From: Xanthomonas sp. DAR 80977
GTDB taxonomy: Bacteria > Pseudomonadota > Gammaproteobacteria > Xanthomonadales > Xanthomonadaceae
Length of the DNA: 64,000 nucleotides
Direction: 5' to 3'
Assembly (NCBI RefSeq): GCF_041240605.1
Contig: NZ_CP162487.1
Coordinates: 3,851,001 to 3,915,000 of the forward strand
The translations under genes were made by a program, and so were the position numbers. Positions 52,451 through 60,911 of this stretch are shown one piece after another (position 1 is the stretch's first letter; each line of letters begins with the position of its first letter). The notes under the pieces are model-generated. The model ran no database searches, was not told the DNA's origin, and saw only the letters and a program-made list of their open reading frames with translations.

Positions 52451-53956
52451 TCAGGCCGGCAGCGATGTCGCCGCCTGGGCGCCGTCCTTGTCCTGCGCAT
52501 GCGCGCAGCAATTGCGGCCGTTGCGCTTGGCGCGGTACAGCGCGGCGTCGGCGTGGTGCAGCAGGTCGATCACCGCCTCGGCGCTGGCCGGGTGGGTGGC
52601 GATGCCGATGCTGACCGTGACCACGCCCAGCGGGCTGGCCGGGTGCGGGATCTGCCGTTGCTCGATCGCCGCCAGCAGGCGCCGCGCGATGGCGTGCGCG
52701 ACTTCGGCCTTTGTGTCCGGCAGCACCACCGCGAATTCCTCGCCGCCGTAGCGCGCCACCGTGGCGGTCTGCGCGGGCAAGGCCTCGGCCAGCGCGGTGG
52801 CCACCTCCACCAGGCAGGCGTCGCCGACCACGTGGCCGTGGCTGTCGTTGAACTGCTTGAAGAAATCGATGTCGATCATCAGCAGCGAACAGTCCAGGCC
52901 GCCGTCCAGGTCGCGCAGCCGCGCCGCCAGGCCGACGCGATTGGCGATGCCGGTCAGCGGGTCGCGCGCCACCTGCTGCTGCAGGCGGCGCGTGCTCAAG
53001 CGGCTCAGGCGCTGGATCTCCAGGTGCTCGCTGTGCAGCAAGGCCACGTGCACGCCGTACACCATCACCGCCAGGGTGGCCGCGGCCATGCCCCAGAAGA
53101 AGCTCACCCGCGACACGCTGATCGCCAGCAACAGCACCGCCAGCGAGAACACGATCGGCGCGAACGCGGCGATCAGCTCCGCGCAACGCAGGCTCGGCCG
53201 CGCACGGCGCAGCCAGCGGCCGCGCGGCAGCGACGCCACCAGCACCAGGGCCGTGCCCGGCAGGTCGATCAGCAGCCCGCCCCACCACGGCAGCCCGCCC
53301 AGTTCGATGCGGTTGTACAGCGCCGCCACCGCGCCGTTGACCCACAGGTAGGTGCTGGCGCTGAGATAGAAATGGCGGCGGCTGCAGCCGCCGGCGCCGA
53401 GCAGGCGCAGCGTGGCCATCGACGCGAGCAGCAGGTCCATCGCATCGGCGTGGTTGATGATCAGGCTGACGTCGGGTTCGGAAAAGCCATTGCTGGCCGA
53501 CAGCGCCAGGTCGATCAGCAGATACAGCAGGCCGGCGCCGGCCAGCGCCAGCAGCGCATCCAGCGCCACGATCAGCCGCGGCTGTGGCCGGTTGAACGAG
53601 CGCGCGATCAGGAACAGCGCCGGGATCATCGACGAGCCGGAAAACATCACGCCCAGCTGCTGCAGCGCCGCGCCGTGCTGCGGCAACAGCAGCGCCAGCA
53701 GATTGCAGCCGGTCCACAGCATCTGCACGCCGACCGTGGCGCCCAGCAACCGCCATGGCATGCGGTCCGCCGCCGGCGCGCGGCGCAGCCGGCGCAGCAC
53801 GGCCAGCACCGCCATCGCCTGCACCGCCAGCCCGCACCATTGCGCGGCGGGCGTGCCGGTGCCGCCGCCGTGTGCGACCAGCGCATGGGCGGACAGCAAG
53901 CCGATGACGACGATAGGCAAGAACACGTTCGGTCTCCGTCGCACGCCCTGTTGCAC
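52451..53956 (-). CDS. Membrane-bound diguanylate cyclase (GGDEF)
   Basis: A 501-residue protein. Ten or so membrane helices fill residues 12-325 (a MASE-like sensor region of unclassified type). The GGDEF domain follows: DPLTGIANRVGLAARL, MIDIDFFKQFNDSHGHVVGDACL and GGEEF (about 402-406), so active diguanylate cyclase is expected. The inhibitory RxxD I-site five residues before GGEEF is absent (the segment is PAQTATVARY), so product inhibition is probably weak. It makes c-di-GMP, which controls biofilm and motility. No EAL domain. Confidence 0.92.
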   Translation of the reverse strand: MQQGVRRRPNVFLPIVVIGLLSAHALVAHGGGTGTPAAQWCGLAVQAMAVLAVLRRLRRAPAADRMPWRLLGATVGVQMLWTGCNLLALLLPQHGAALQQLGVMFSGSSMIPALFLIARSFNRPQPRLIVALDALLALAGAGLLYLLIDLALSASNGFSEPDVSLIINHADAMDLLLASMATLRLLGAGGCSRRHFYLSASTYLWVNGAVAALYNRIELGGLPWWGGLLIDLPGTALVLVASLPRGRWLRRARPSLRCAELIAAFAPIVFSLAVLLLAISVSRVSFFWGMAAATLAVMVYGVHVALLHSEHLEIQRLSRLSTRRLQQQVARDPLTGIANRVGLAARLRDLDGGLDCSLLMIDIDFFKQFNDSHGHVVGDACLVEVATALAEALPAQTATVARYGGEEFAVVLPDTKAEVAHAIARRLLAAIEQRQIPHPASPLGVVTVSIGIATHPASAEAVIDLLHHADAALYRAKRNGRNCCAHAQDKDGAQAATSLPA

Positions 53957-54386
53957 TGCGTCGGGCGCGGCCGCTGCACGCCTCCCACGCTCGCAGCCCC
54001 CTCGGAAGGAGTGGGACCCAACGCACTATCGGCCACGCGCCGCGGTCCTGTAGCCTTGTGACGACAGCTTCGCCACGCGGACGCTCGCCGGCACCTAGCC
54101 ACCCGCCGCCGCGAACGTGGCCATGGCGTGCTGCAAACGCCGACCGCTACGCCATTCGGCGCCGGCAAGCAGCACCCCTGCATGCAAAACGCCCCGCCGT
54201 GTTTCGCGACCTGCGACACAGGTGTCGCGCCGTCCTCACACCATGCTCGGACAAGTTGCACGGACCGTTCACGCCTGCCGGCACAGCATCGGCCGGACCC
54301 CGATGCACCTCTCCGCGCACAGCCTGCATCCGTTCGCAGCGCGACTCTCTTCTGCCGTATCGCCTCATCCCCCGGAGCGTTCATCC
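53957..54386. other. Divergent promoter region, diguanylate cyclase / katE
   Basis: 430 bp. The katE ribosome site GGAG is at 54373-54376. I see no confident OxyR, RpoS or other box. In-frame codons upstream of the katE ATG (54117 on) look non-coding. Confidence 0.5.
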
Positions 54387-56501
54387 ATGGCCAGCCAGCC
54401 TCGCAAGCCCAGCAAGCCCACCCCCTCCAGCACGCCGGTCGACACCAGCGCGGTCGCCGACCAGCGCGGTCGCGGCGACGAACTGCACCAGCACGCCGGC
54501 GGCACGCATCCGCCGCTGACCACCAACCAGGGCATTCCGATCGCCGACAACCAGAACTCGCTGCGCGCCACGCCGCGCGGGCCGACGTTGCTGGAAGACT
54601 TCATCCTGCGCGAGAAGATCACCCACTTCGACCACGAACGCATCCCCGAGCGCATCGTGCACGCGCGCGGCAGCGCCGCGCACGGCTACTTCGAGCTGAC
54701 CGCCTCGCTGGCCAAGTACACCACGGCCAAGATCCTCACCGAGGTCGGGGTCAAGACGCCGGTGTTCACCCGTTTCTCCACCGTGGCCGGCGGCGCCGGT
54801 TCGGTCGACACGCCGCGCGACGTGCGCGGCTTCGCGGTCAAGTTCTACACCAAGGAAGGCAACTGGGACCTGGTCGGCAACAACATCCCGGTGTTCTTCA
54901 TCCAGGACGCGATCAAGTTCCCGGACCTGATCCACGCGGTGAAGATGGAGCCGGACCGCGGCTTCCCGCAGGCGGCCAGCGCGCACGACACGTTCTGGGA
55001 CTTCATCTCGCTGACCCCCGAATCGCTGCACATGATCATGTGGGCGATGAGCGACCGCACCATCCCGCGCTCGCTGCGCATGATCGAAGGCTTCGGCATC
55101 CACAGCTTCCGCCTGCTCGACGGCAACGGCAACAGCACCTTCGTCAAGTTCCACTGGCGGCCCAAGCTCGGCCTGCAGTCCACGGTCTGGGACGAAGCGG
55201 TGAAGCTGGCCGGCGCCGATCCGGACTTCCATCGCCGCGACCTGTTCGAGGCGATCCAGCAAGGCGATTTCCCGGAATGGGAACTGGGCGTGCAGCTGTT
55301 CACCGAGGAAGAGGCCGACACGTTCCCGTTCGACCACCTGGATTCGACCAAGCTGATTCCGGAGGAACTGGTGCCGCTGCAGATCGTCGGGCGCATGGTG
55401 CTGGACCGCTGGCCGGACAACTTCTTCGCCGAGACCGAGCAGGTGGCGTACTGCCCGGCCAACATCGCCCCCGGCATCGACTTCTCCAACGATCCGCTGC
55501 TGCAGGGCCGCCTGTTCTCCTACCTGGACACCCAGCTCAGCCGCCTGGGCGGGCCCAACTTCCACCAGATCCCGATCAACGCGCCGAAGTGCCCGTTCGC
55601 CAACATGCAGCGCGACGGGCATATGCAGATGGGCGTGCCCAAGGGCCGCGTCGCCTACGAGCCCAGCTCGCTGCAGGACGACACCCCGCGCGAGAGCGCG
55701 CGCGGCTTCCCCAGCCACGCCACGCCGAGCGAGGACGGCGCCAAGGGCCGCGTGCGCGCGGAGAGCTTCGCCGACCATTACAGCCAGGCGCGCCAGTTCT
55801 TCCGCAGCCAGAGCAAGCCGGAGCAGGCGCATGTCGCCTCGGCGCTGGTGTTCGAACTGTCCAAGGTGGAGACCGCGCACGTGCGTGCGGCGGTGGTCGG
55901 GCACCTGCGCCACATCGATCCATCGCTGGCGCAGCGCGTGGCCGACGGCCTGGGCATGGACGCGTTGCCGCCGGCGCCGCCGGCCGCGGTGCCGCCGCAG
56001 GACCTGCCGCCGTCGCCGGCGTTGCAGATCATCGGCAAGATGAAGCCCATCCTGCAGGGCCGCACGATCGGCATCCTGGTCCACGACGGCTCCGACGCGG
56101 CCACGGTGAAGGCCCTGCAGAAGGCGGCGCGCGATGCCGGCGCCACGGTCAAGATCGTCGCGCCGAAGGTGGGCGGCGCCAAGCTCAGCGACGGCAAGAA
56201 GCTGGCCGCGGACGGGCAGCTGGCCGGCACTCCATCGTTCGTGTTCGACGCGGTGGCGGTGGTGCTGTCGGCCGAGGCGGGCAAGCTGCTGAGCAAGGAG
56301 TCGGCGGCAGTGGATTTCGTCAGCAACGCCTTCGCGCACCTGAAGGCGATCGCCGCCGATGCCGGCGCGCAGCCGCTGCTGAAGGCCGGCAACGTGGTCA
56401 AGGATGCCGGCGTGCTGGACGCCGGCAACGCCAAGGGCTTCATCGAGGCGGCCAAGACCCGCCAATGGGACCGCGAGCCGAAGCTGCGCATGCTCGCCTG
56501 A
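54387..56501 (+). CDS. katE: Large-subunit monofunctional catalase (HPII type)
   Basis: A 704-residue clade 2 catalase that disproportionates hydrogen peroxide. Seen: disordered N terminus; catalytic His in VHARGSAAHGYF; the distal Asn in GNNIPVFFIQD; the haem Tyr in RLFSYLDTQLSRLGGPNF; and the C-terminal flavodoxin/DJ-1-like domain (from about 560: GRTIGILVHDGSDAATVKAL) that marks the large subunit. The start is the ATG at 54387 with GGAG 11 bp upstream. A terminator follows closely. Confidence 0.96.
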   Translation: MASQPRKPSKPTPSSTPVDTSAVADQRGRGDELHQHAGGTHPPLTTNQGIPIADNQNSLRATPRGPTLLEDFILREKITHFDHERIPERIVHARGSAAHGYFELTASLAKYTTAKILTEVGVKTPVFTRFSTVAGGAGSVDTPRDVRGFAVKFYTKEGNWDLVGNNIPVFFIQDAIKFPDLIHAVKMEPDRGFPQAASAHDTFWDFISLTPESLHMIMWAMSDRTIPRSLRMIEGFGIHSFRLLDGNGNSTFVKFHWRPKLGLQSTVWDEAVKLAGADPDFHRRDLFEAIQQGDFPEWELGVQLFTEEEADTFPFDHLDSTKLIPEELVPLQIVGRMVLDRWPDNFFAETEQVAYCPANIAPGIDFSNDPLLQGRLFSYLDTQLSRLGGPNFHQIPINAPKCPFANMQRDGHMQMGVPKGRVAYEPSSLQDDTPRESARGFPSHATPSEDGAKGRVRAESFADHYSQARQFFRSQSKPEQAHVASALVFELSKVETAHVRAAVVGHLRHIDPSLAQRVADGLGMDALPPAPPAAVPPQDLPPSPALQIIGKMKPILQGRTIGILVHDGSDAATVKALQKAARDAGATVKIVAPKVGGAKLSDGKKLAADGQLAGTPSFVFDAVAVVLSAEAGKLLSKESAAVDFVSNAFAHLKAIAADAGAQPLLKAGNVVKDAGVLDAGNAKGFIEAAKTRQWDREPKLRMLA

Positions 56502-56530
56502 GCCTGCGCCGCACGCGACATGCCTGCCCG

Positions 56531-56565
56531 ACCGCGCCATGCACCCGCATGGCGCGGTTTTCGTT
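56531..56565 (+). terminator. Rho-independent terminator of katE
   Basis: Perfect 12-bp stem ACCGCGCCATGC (56531-56542 with 56547-56558), loop ACCC, followed by TTTTCGTTT. 29 bp after the katE stop. Confidence 0.88.
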
Positions 56566-57191
56566 TGCGGCGGCGGGTGGCTCGGCTTGCGGCAACGTTT
56601 TCCCGGCAAGCGCAGCCGGTCCCCTGCGACCGGCCGGCAAACTGCGAACGCGCCCGCGCATGGTCGTGGCGGCAGGTGGGCATTGTCCTGCCCGGGGGCG
56701 CCGAATGGCCACGCCGGCCCTCCGGTCGGGGCGCGGATGCGGGCGCCGAAAATCGCCTGTCTAATTTTTCGCCATGTCTCTTGACAGTCTTGTGGCACGT
56801 GGCCGCGATGGGCTTATCCACACCCTTATGCAGAAGTCATCCACACCCCTTGTGGACAACGTCGGCGGCGGCGGCGCGGCAGGCGCCATGGTTCAAGTTG
56901 TTGAAATATAAGCAGATGCACTTGAAGCCTATTGACAAACCCCGATCTGCGCCGGCGTCCGGTGCTGTCCCGCAACAAAGCGGGGACAAAACTTATCCCG
57001 AGGCATGGCCGCCACGAACGCGGTTCCGCGTATATGGCTGAATGCGCATTGCCCGGGCCTTGGTGGCGGCATGCGCGGGCTGTTGCATCGTCGCCGTCAT
57101 GAGACGGACATGGGAATGGATCCGGTGCCTGGTTGCCGCGACCGCCTCTTGGCCAGTGGGGCTGGCGGCTACGCGCGACAGGCTCGCGCTG
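56566..57191. other. Non-coding region with clustered DnaA-box-like sites
   Basis: 626 bp with no gene. It includes a comparatively AT-rich stretch (56880-56940, with TTGAAATATAAG and ATTGACAAAC) and the DnaA-box cluster at 56814-56859. Confidence 0.6.
56814..56859. promoter_or_regulatory. Three DnaA-box-like sites in 46 bp
   Basis: TTATCCACA (56814-56822) is a perfect DnaA box. TCATCCACA (56837-56845) and, on the other strand, TTGTCCACA (56851-56859) each differ at one base. Neighbouring genes do not match dnaA, dnaN or mnmG, so this is not read as oriC. Titration or regulation is possible. Confidence 0.5.
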
Positions 57192-57677
57192 TTCCTTCTC
57201 CCCCTGGGACCACGGCCCCCTTTTCGGGGGAAGGCGCCCGCAGGGCCGGATGAGGGGACGGGCGCCAGCCTCGCGCACCCAAGCTCCACGAGACGCTTCG
57301 CGCCGGACCCTCACCCCAACCCCTCTCCCGATGGGAGAGGGGCTAAAGGCTGCTCCCTTCTCCCATCGGGACCACGGCCCCCTTTTCGGGGGAAGGTGGC
57401 CCGCAGGGCCGGATGAGGGTACGGGCGCAAGCCTCGTGCACCCAAGCTCCACGAGACGCTTCGCGCCGGACCCTCACCCCAACCCCTCTCCCGATGGGAG
57501 AGGGGCTAGGCTTTTCCTTCTCCCGTCGGGACCACGGCCCCCCTTTCGGGGGAAGGTGGCCCGCAGGGCCGGATGAGGGGACGGGCGCAAGCCTCGTGCA
57601 CCCAACTCCGCGAGACGCTTCGCGCCGGAACCCTCACCCCAACCCCTCTCCCGAGGGGAGAGGGGCTAGCGGCTGTC
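57192..57677. repeat. Tandem block of a ~160-bp repeat, three units plus a partial one
   Basis: Units begin with CCCTCACCCCAACCCCTCTC at 57308, 57471 and 57631, spaced 163 and 160 bp. Each includes CTCCC-GATGGGAGAGGGG hairpins, a GGACCACGGCCCCC-type core, GGCCCGCAGGGCCGGATGAG and CACGAGACGCTTCGCGCC. A leading partial unit starts near 57192. Frames inside are repeat artefacts. Confidence 0.88.
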
Positions 57678-58376
57678 TCAGGCCAGCACGTCGCCGCCCG
57701 GTGTCGGCAGCAGGGATTCGGCCAGGCTGCGCTCCATCTGCTTCAGGTAGTCGCTGAAACCGCCCCGGGCGCGCGCCACGCGCCGCGCGCTGGTGACCAC
57801 CACCGGCTGCGCGCGGCGCGCGATCCGCGCCTGCACACGCACCATCGCCTCCACCAGCGCCACATCCTCGTGCGCGGCCAGCGGCAGGAATCCGCCGCAA
57901 CGCCGGTACAGTTCGGCGCTGATGCCGAGGTTGGCGCCATGCACGTGCGGGTGGTCGTCGCGGCGGCATTCGCCGGCCTGGTAGGCGTCGCGCATGGCGG
58001 TGTCGTAGTCGTCCCAGTCGGTCACCGTGACGATGCCGCAGAACGCATCGCTGGCGCAGTCCAGCTGCGCCGACAGCCAGTTCGCCGGCACCACCGAGTC
58101 GGCGTCGGTACACGCCAGCCAACGCGCGCCGGCGGCCAGCGCGGCCTGCGCCGCCGCCGCACGTGCGCTGCCGACATTGCCGGCGTGCAGCACGATGGCC
58201 TGCGCGCCATGGGCGGCGACGATGCCGGCGGTACCGTCGCTGCAGCGGTCCAGGGCGACGAACACCTGCACCGGCTCGCCGCGCAGGCCGGCGCATTGCG
58301 CCGCCAGCGCCACCGAGCGCAGGCAGGCGCCGATCAGCAGTTCCTCGTCGTGCGCCGGAATCAGCACCGCGATCAC
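57678..58376 (-). CDS. Family 2 glycosyltransferase
   Basis: A 232-residue GT2 glycosyltransferase. Seen: LIPAHDEELLIGACL (nucleotide-binding start), VALDRCSDGT, the DxD-like ACTDADSVVP and GANLGISAELYRRCGGF acceptor region. Family members add a sugar from a UDP- or dolichol-like donor. The GTG at 58376 overlaps the preceding stop (GTGA), so it is the last of four coupled genes. No transmembrane helix is obvious, so it acts at the cytoplasmic face. Confidence 0.9.
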   Translation of the reverse strand: MIAVLIPAHDEELLIGACLRSVALAAQCAGLRGEPVQVFVALDRCSDGTAGIVAAHGAQAIVLHAGNVGSARAAAAQAALAAGARWLACTDADSVVPANWLSAQLDCASDAFCGIVTVTDWDDYDTAMRDAYQAGECRRDDHPHVHGANLGISAELYRRCGGFLPLAAHEDVALVEAMVRVQARIARRAQPVVVTSARRVARARGGFSDYLKQMERSLAESLLPTPGGDVLA

Positions 58377-58969
58377 CGCAGGCGCTCCGCGGCGGCGACC
58401 GAATACGGCGTGGCGCTCCAGGCTTCGAGCAGCACGTCGTCGTCCTCGTAGCGCAACAGCCGCGGCAGCTGCAGGGTCTGCGCCAGGCAGTCATGCACGG
58501 CACGCCCGTCCATGCGCGCCTGCGCGAACGGATGCAGCCAGTGGCAGGCGACCAGCACGCCCTGTTCGGTCAGCGACGCGCGCAGGCGCTGGATGCAGTC
58601 CTGCAGCAGCGGCAACGGCAGGTAGTAGCCGACCTCGCTGAACACGATCAGGTCGAAGCGGCCCGGCGGCCAGCTGCGCGGATGCTCGGCCTGCCGCACC
58701 TGCACATGCGCGGCATCGGCATTGCGCTGCGTGGCCAGGGCCACCGCGCGTTCGGACAGGTCCGTGGCCAACAACGCAGCGCAGCGCGGCGCCAGGGCCG
58801 CGGTCAATTCGCCATTGGAACAGCCGAATTCCCAGGCGCGCTCGAAGCGTGCGCGCGGCAGGCTGGCCAACAACAGCGCGCGCTTGCGCGCTTCGTACCA
58901 GCGCTCGCGATAGCCGAACGGATCGTCGTCGCGGTAGATGGCGCCGAAATACTCCTGGACCGAACTCAT
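58373..58969 (-). CDS. SAM-dependent methyltransferase, class I
   Basis: A 198-residue methyltransferase. Motif I is AWEFGCSNGELTAALA; the acidic residue after strand two is in ATDLSERAVALA; and motif IV-like FDLIVFSEVGYYLP follows. Related proteins are NodS-like and often sit with PIG-L deacetylases. It overlaps both neighbours by four bases. Substrate not predictable; an N- or O-methylated amino sugar is a reasonable guess from the context. Confidence 0.88.
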   Translation of the reverse strand: MSSVQEYFGAIYRDDDPFGYRERWYEARKRALLLASLPRARFERAWEFGCSNGELTAALAPRCAALLATDLSERAVALATQRNADAAHVQVRQAEHPRSWPPGRFDLIVFSEVGYYLPLPLLQDCIQRLRASLTEQGVLVACHWLHPFAQARMDGRAVHDCLAQTLQLPRLLRYEDDDVLLEAWSATPYSVAAAERLR

Positions 58970-59730
58970 GCGACAAACACCTCGAAGCGGCGGGCGAAAC
59001 GTTGCAGCACCTGCGGTGGCAGGATCGGCGCCGGCACCGGCGGGTGCGCGGTGCCCAGTTGCGAGGCGAAGCAGCGCAGCGCCTGTTGCTTGGCCTGCCA
59101 GTCGGCATCGCGCAAGGTGTAGCGGACCGCGCCCTGCAGGGCCTGCGGCGATGCGTCGGCGTCCAGCCAGTGCCAGGCCCAGACCGGGAATTCGGCCAGG
59201 CGTGCGGCGCTGGCAGCGACCGCGTGCCGCACCGCGCGTGCGCAGGCCTCGTGATCCGGATGGCCATCGTGGCGCCAGGTGGTCAGCACCAGATCGCCGG
59301 CCTGCAGCTGCGCGTGGAGGTGTTCGGCGATCATCGATTCGCCCTTGCCGACCTGACCGTCGGCGACGCCCAGGTGGCAGATCGCAGCGGCGTCCACCAC
59401 GCCCAGGCAGCGCGCGGCCACGGCCAGTTCGGCGCGGCGCACGGCGCGCAGGCGCTGCGGCGTCCAGTAAGGGTCGTCCGGGTAGCAGGCTTCGCCGTCG
59501 GTCACCGCGATCAGGCACACCGGCAGCCCCAGCCGGCGCGCGCAGGCGACCGCGCCGCCGCAGCCCAGCGCTTCGTCGTCCGGATGCGGCGACACCACCA
59601 CCAGCCTGGATGCGCCGGCGATCAGGTCCTCCACAGGGCGCTGCGGCAAGGCCGCCAGCCACGGCGAGCGCCGCCATGCCGACTCCGGCGTGCCGGCGCC
59701 GTGGATCCGCGGCGCGCTCACAGCCGCCAT
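58966..59730 (-). CDS. PIG-L/LmbE family deacetylase
   Basis: A 254-residue zinc-dependent N-deacetylase of the PIG-L family, which removes acetyl from N-acetylglucosaminyl groups. Zinc and catalytic motifs are intact: VVSPHPDDEALGCGG (His-Pro-Asp-Asp) and the second zinc His in RHDGHPDHEAC. The substrate is probably an N-acetyl-amino sugar conjugate. The ATG at 59730 lies 13 bp inside the upstream gene, and the downstream overlap is four bases. Confidence 0.92.
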   Translation of the reverse strand: MAAVSAPRIHGAGTPESAWRRSPWLAALPQRPVEDLIAGASRLVVVSPHPDDEALGCGGAVACARRLGLPVCLIAVTDGEACYPDDPYWTPQRLRAVRRAELAVAARCLGVVDAAAICHLGVADGQVGKGESMIAEHLHAQLQAGDLVLTTWRHDGHPDHEACARAVRHAVAASAARLAEFPVWAWHWLDADASPQALQGAVRYTLRDADWQAKQQALRCFASQLGTAHPPVPAPILPPQVLQRFARRFEVFVA

Positions 59731-60701
59731 GGTTGCGCCTGCTCGCCCAGCGCCTGGCCCAGCGCCGCCCAATCGTGTTCGGCATGGCTCTGGCGCACGA
59801 ACACCGCAAGATCGGCGCAACGCATGGCGTGTTCGCGATCGCTGCACAGCGGCGCCGGTCCCAGCGCGCGGCCGACGCGATCGAGTATGTCGGTGGCGGC
59901 GCGTTCCACGAACGAACGCAGCCGGATCACCGCATGCCGGTGCTCGTCCTCGGGGGCGGCGTCGATGGCCGCGGCCAGTTCGCGCAGCAGCGCGCGCGCC
60001 GCGCCGAGCTGCTGGTCGATCGCGCCCAGGTGCATCGCCGCGTGCGCGTCGCGCTGCAGCTTGGGATGCGCGCGCAGGCGCTCGGCCACCGCGCACGCCG
60101 CGCCGAACCAGCAGGCGGCGATGCCGGCGCCACCGTGCCAGAACCCCGGGCGCGCCAGATACTGGCCCGGCGCACCGACCGCGCTCGCCGGCACCGCGGC
60201 GAACGTCACCGGCCCGCTGACCACGCGCGCCATGCCCACCGCCGCCCAGGCCTGCGTATCGATGGCGATGCCGGGCTGGCGCAGTTGTACCTGCACCAGT
60301 TGCTGGCGGTCCGCGTCGTGGGCGGTGAGCAGCGCGCCATCGACCATGCCCGCACCGGAGCACCAGGCCTTGCGGCCGTCGACGTGGCCACCGTGCGCCG
60401 CGTCGCCGCGATAGGCCAGGCGCGCATCGGGCGCTTCGGCGGCCCATACCGCGAGCAGCTGCCCGGATGGCGGCGGCGCGGCGCCGAGTTCGGCCAGGAT
60501 CGCCTGCGCGTCGTAATGCGCCTCCAGCACCTTGGCCAGGCACACGTCGGTGGCGGCGATCTCGGCCAGGATCCGCCAGCGGTCCAGGGTGTCGCCACCG
60601 CCGGGCAACGGCAGCTGCGGATGGCGCGCGAGGACATGCAGGGCGGCGCTGCGCAGATCGCAGGCATCGCCCAGGGCGGTGGGGGAACGCAATTCGGTCA
60701 A
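59718..60701 (-). CDS. Acyl-CoA dehydrogenase-like protein
   Basis: A 327-residue protein related to acyl-CoA dehydrogenases. It has the N-terminal helical part (LGDACDLRSAALHVLARHPQ), a middle beta domain (GRKAWCSGAGMVDGALLTA) and C-terminal helices (RHAVIRLRSFVERAATDIL). The usual length is 380, so it is shortened and the catalytic Glu is not evident. The start is uncertain: the TTG at 60701 fits best, though the frame runs back to 60857. It heads the four-gene cluster. An unusual tailoring role rather than fatty-acid oxidation is inferred from context. Confidence 0.8.
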   Translation of the reverse strand: MTELRSPTALGDACDLRSAALHVLARHPQLPLPGGGDTLDRWRILAEIAATDVCLAKVLEAHYDAQAILAELGAAPPPSGQLLAVWAAEAPDARLAYRGDAAHGGHVDGRKAWCSGAGMVDGALLTAHDADRQQLVQVQLRQPGIAIDTQAWAAVGMARVVSGPVTFAAVPASAVGAPGQYLARPGFWHGGAGIAACWFGAACAVAERLRAHPKLQRDAHAAMHLGAIDQQLGAARALLRELAAAIDAAPEDEHRHAVIRLRSFVERAATDILDRVGRALGPAPLCSDREHAMRCADLAVFVRQSHAEHDWAALGQALGEQAQPWRL

Positions 60702-60911
60702 GAGGCTTCTCTGTGCAAAGGCGGCAGGCAGCGCCGGCGGTGGCCGCACTGGCGTGCGTCGGGTGCGATGTCGGGGGGAGGCGCGATCACAGCAGGCGCG
60801 ACGCGCACGCAACGTGTGCACGCCGCGCGGCGGCGTGCACATCGATAAAGAGTTCATGCAACGCGCCTGCGCCTTGCCGCCGCCATCGGCGGCGGCGACG
60901 CGGCACGCCGG

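Noticed and set aside
56814..56859. Chromosome replication origin
   Set aside because: DnaA-box-like sites are present, but dnaA, dnaN, recF, gyrB, rpmH or mnmG are not nearby and only three boxes are seen.
57005..57757. Open frames in the repeat block
   Set aside because: Their translations repeat with the DNA units (for example GPRPPFRGK), so they are by-products of the repeat.
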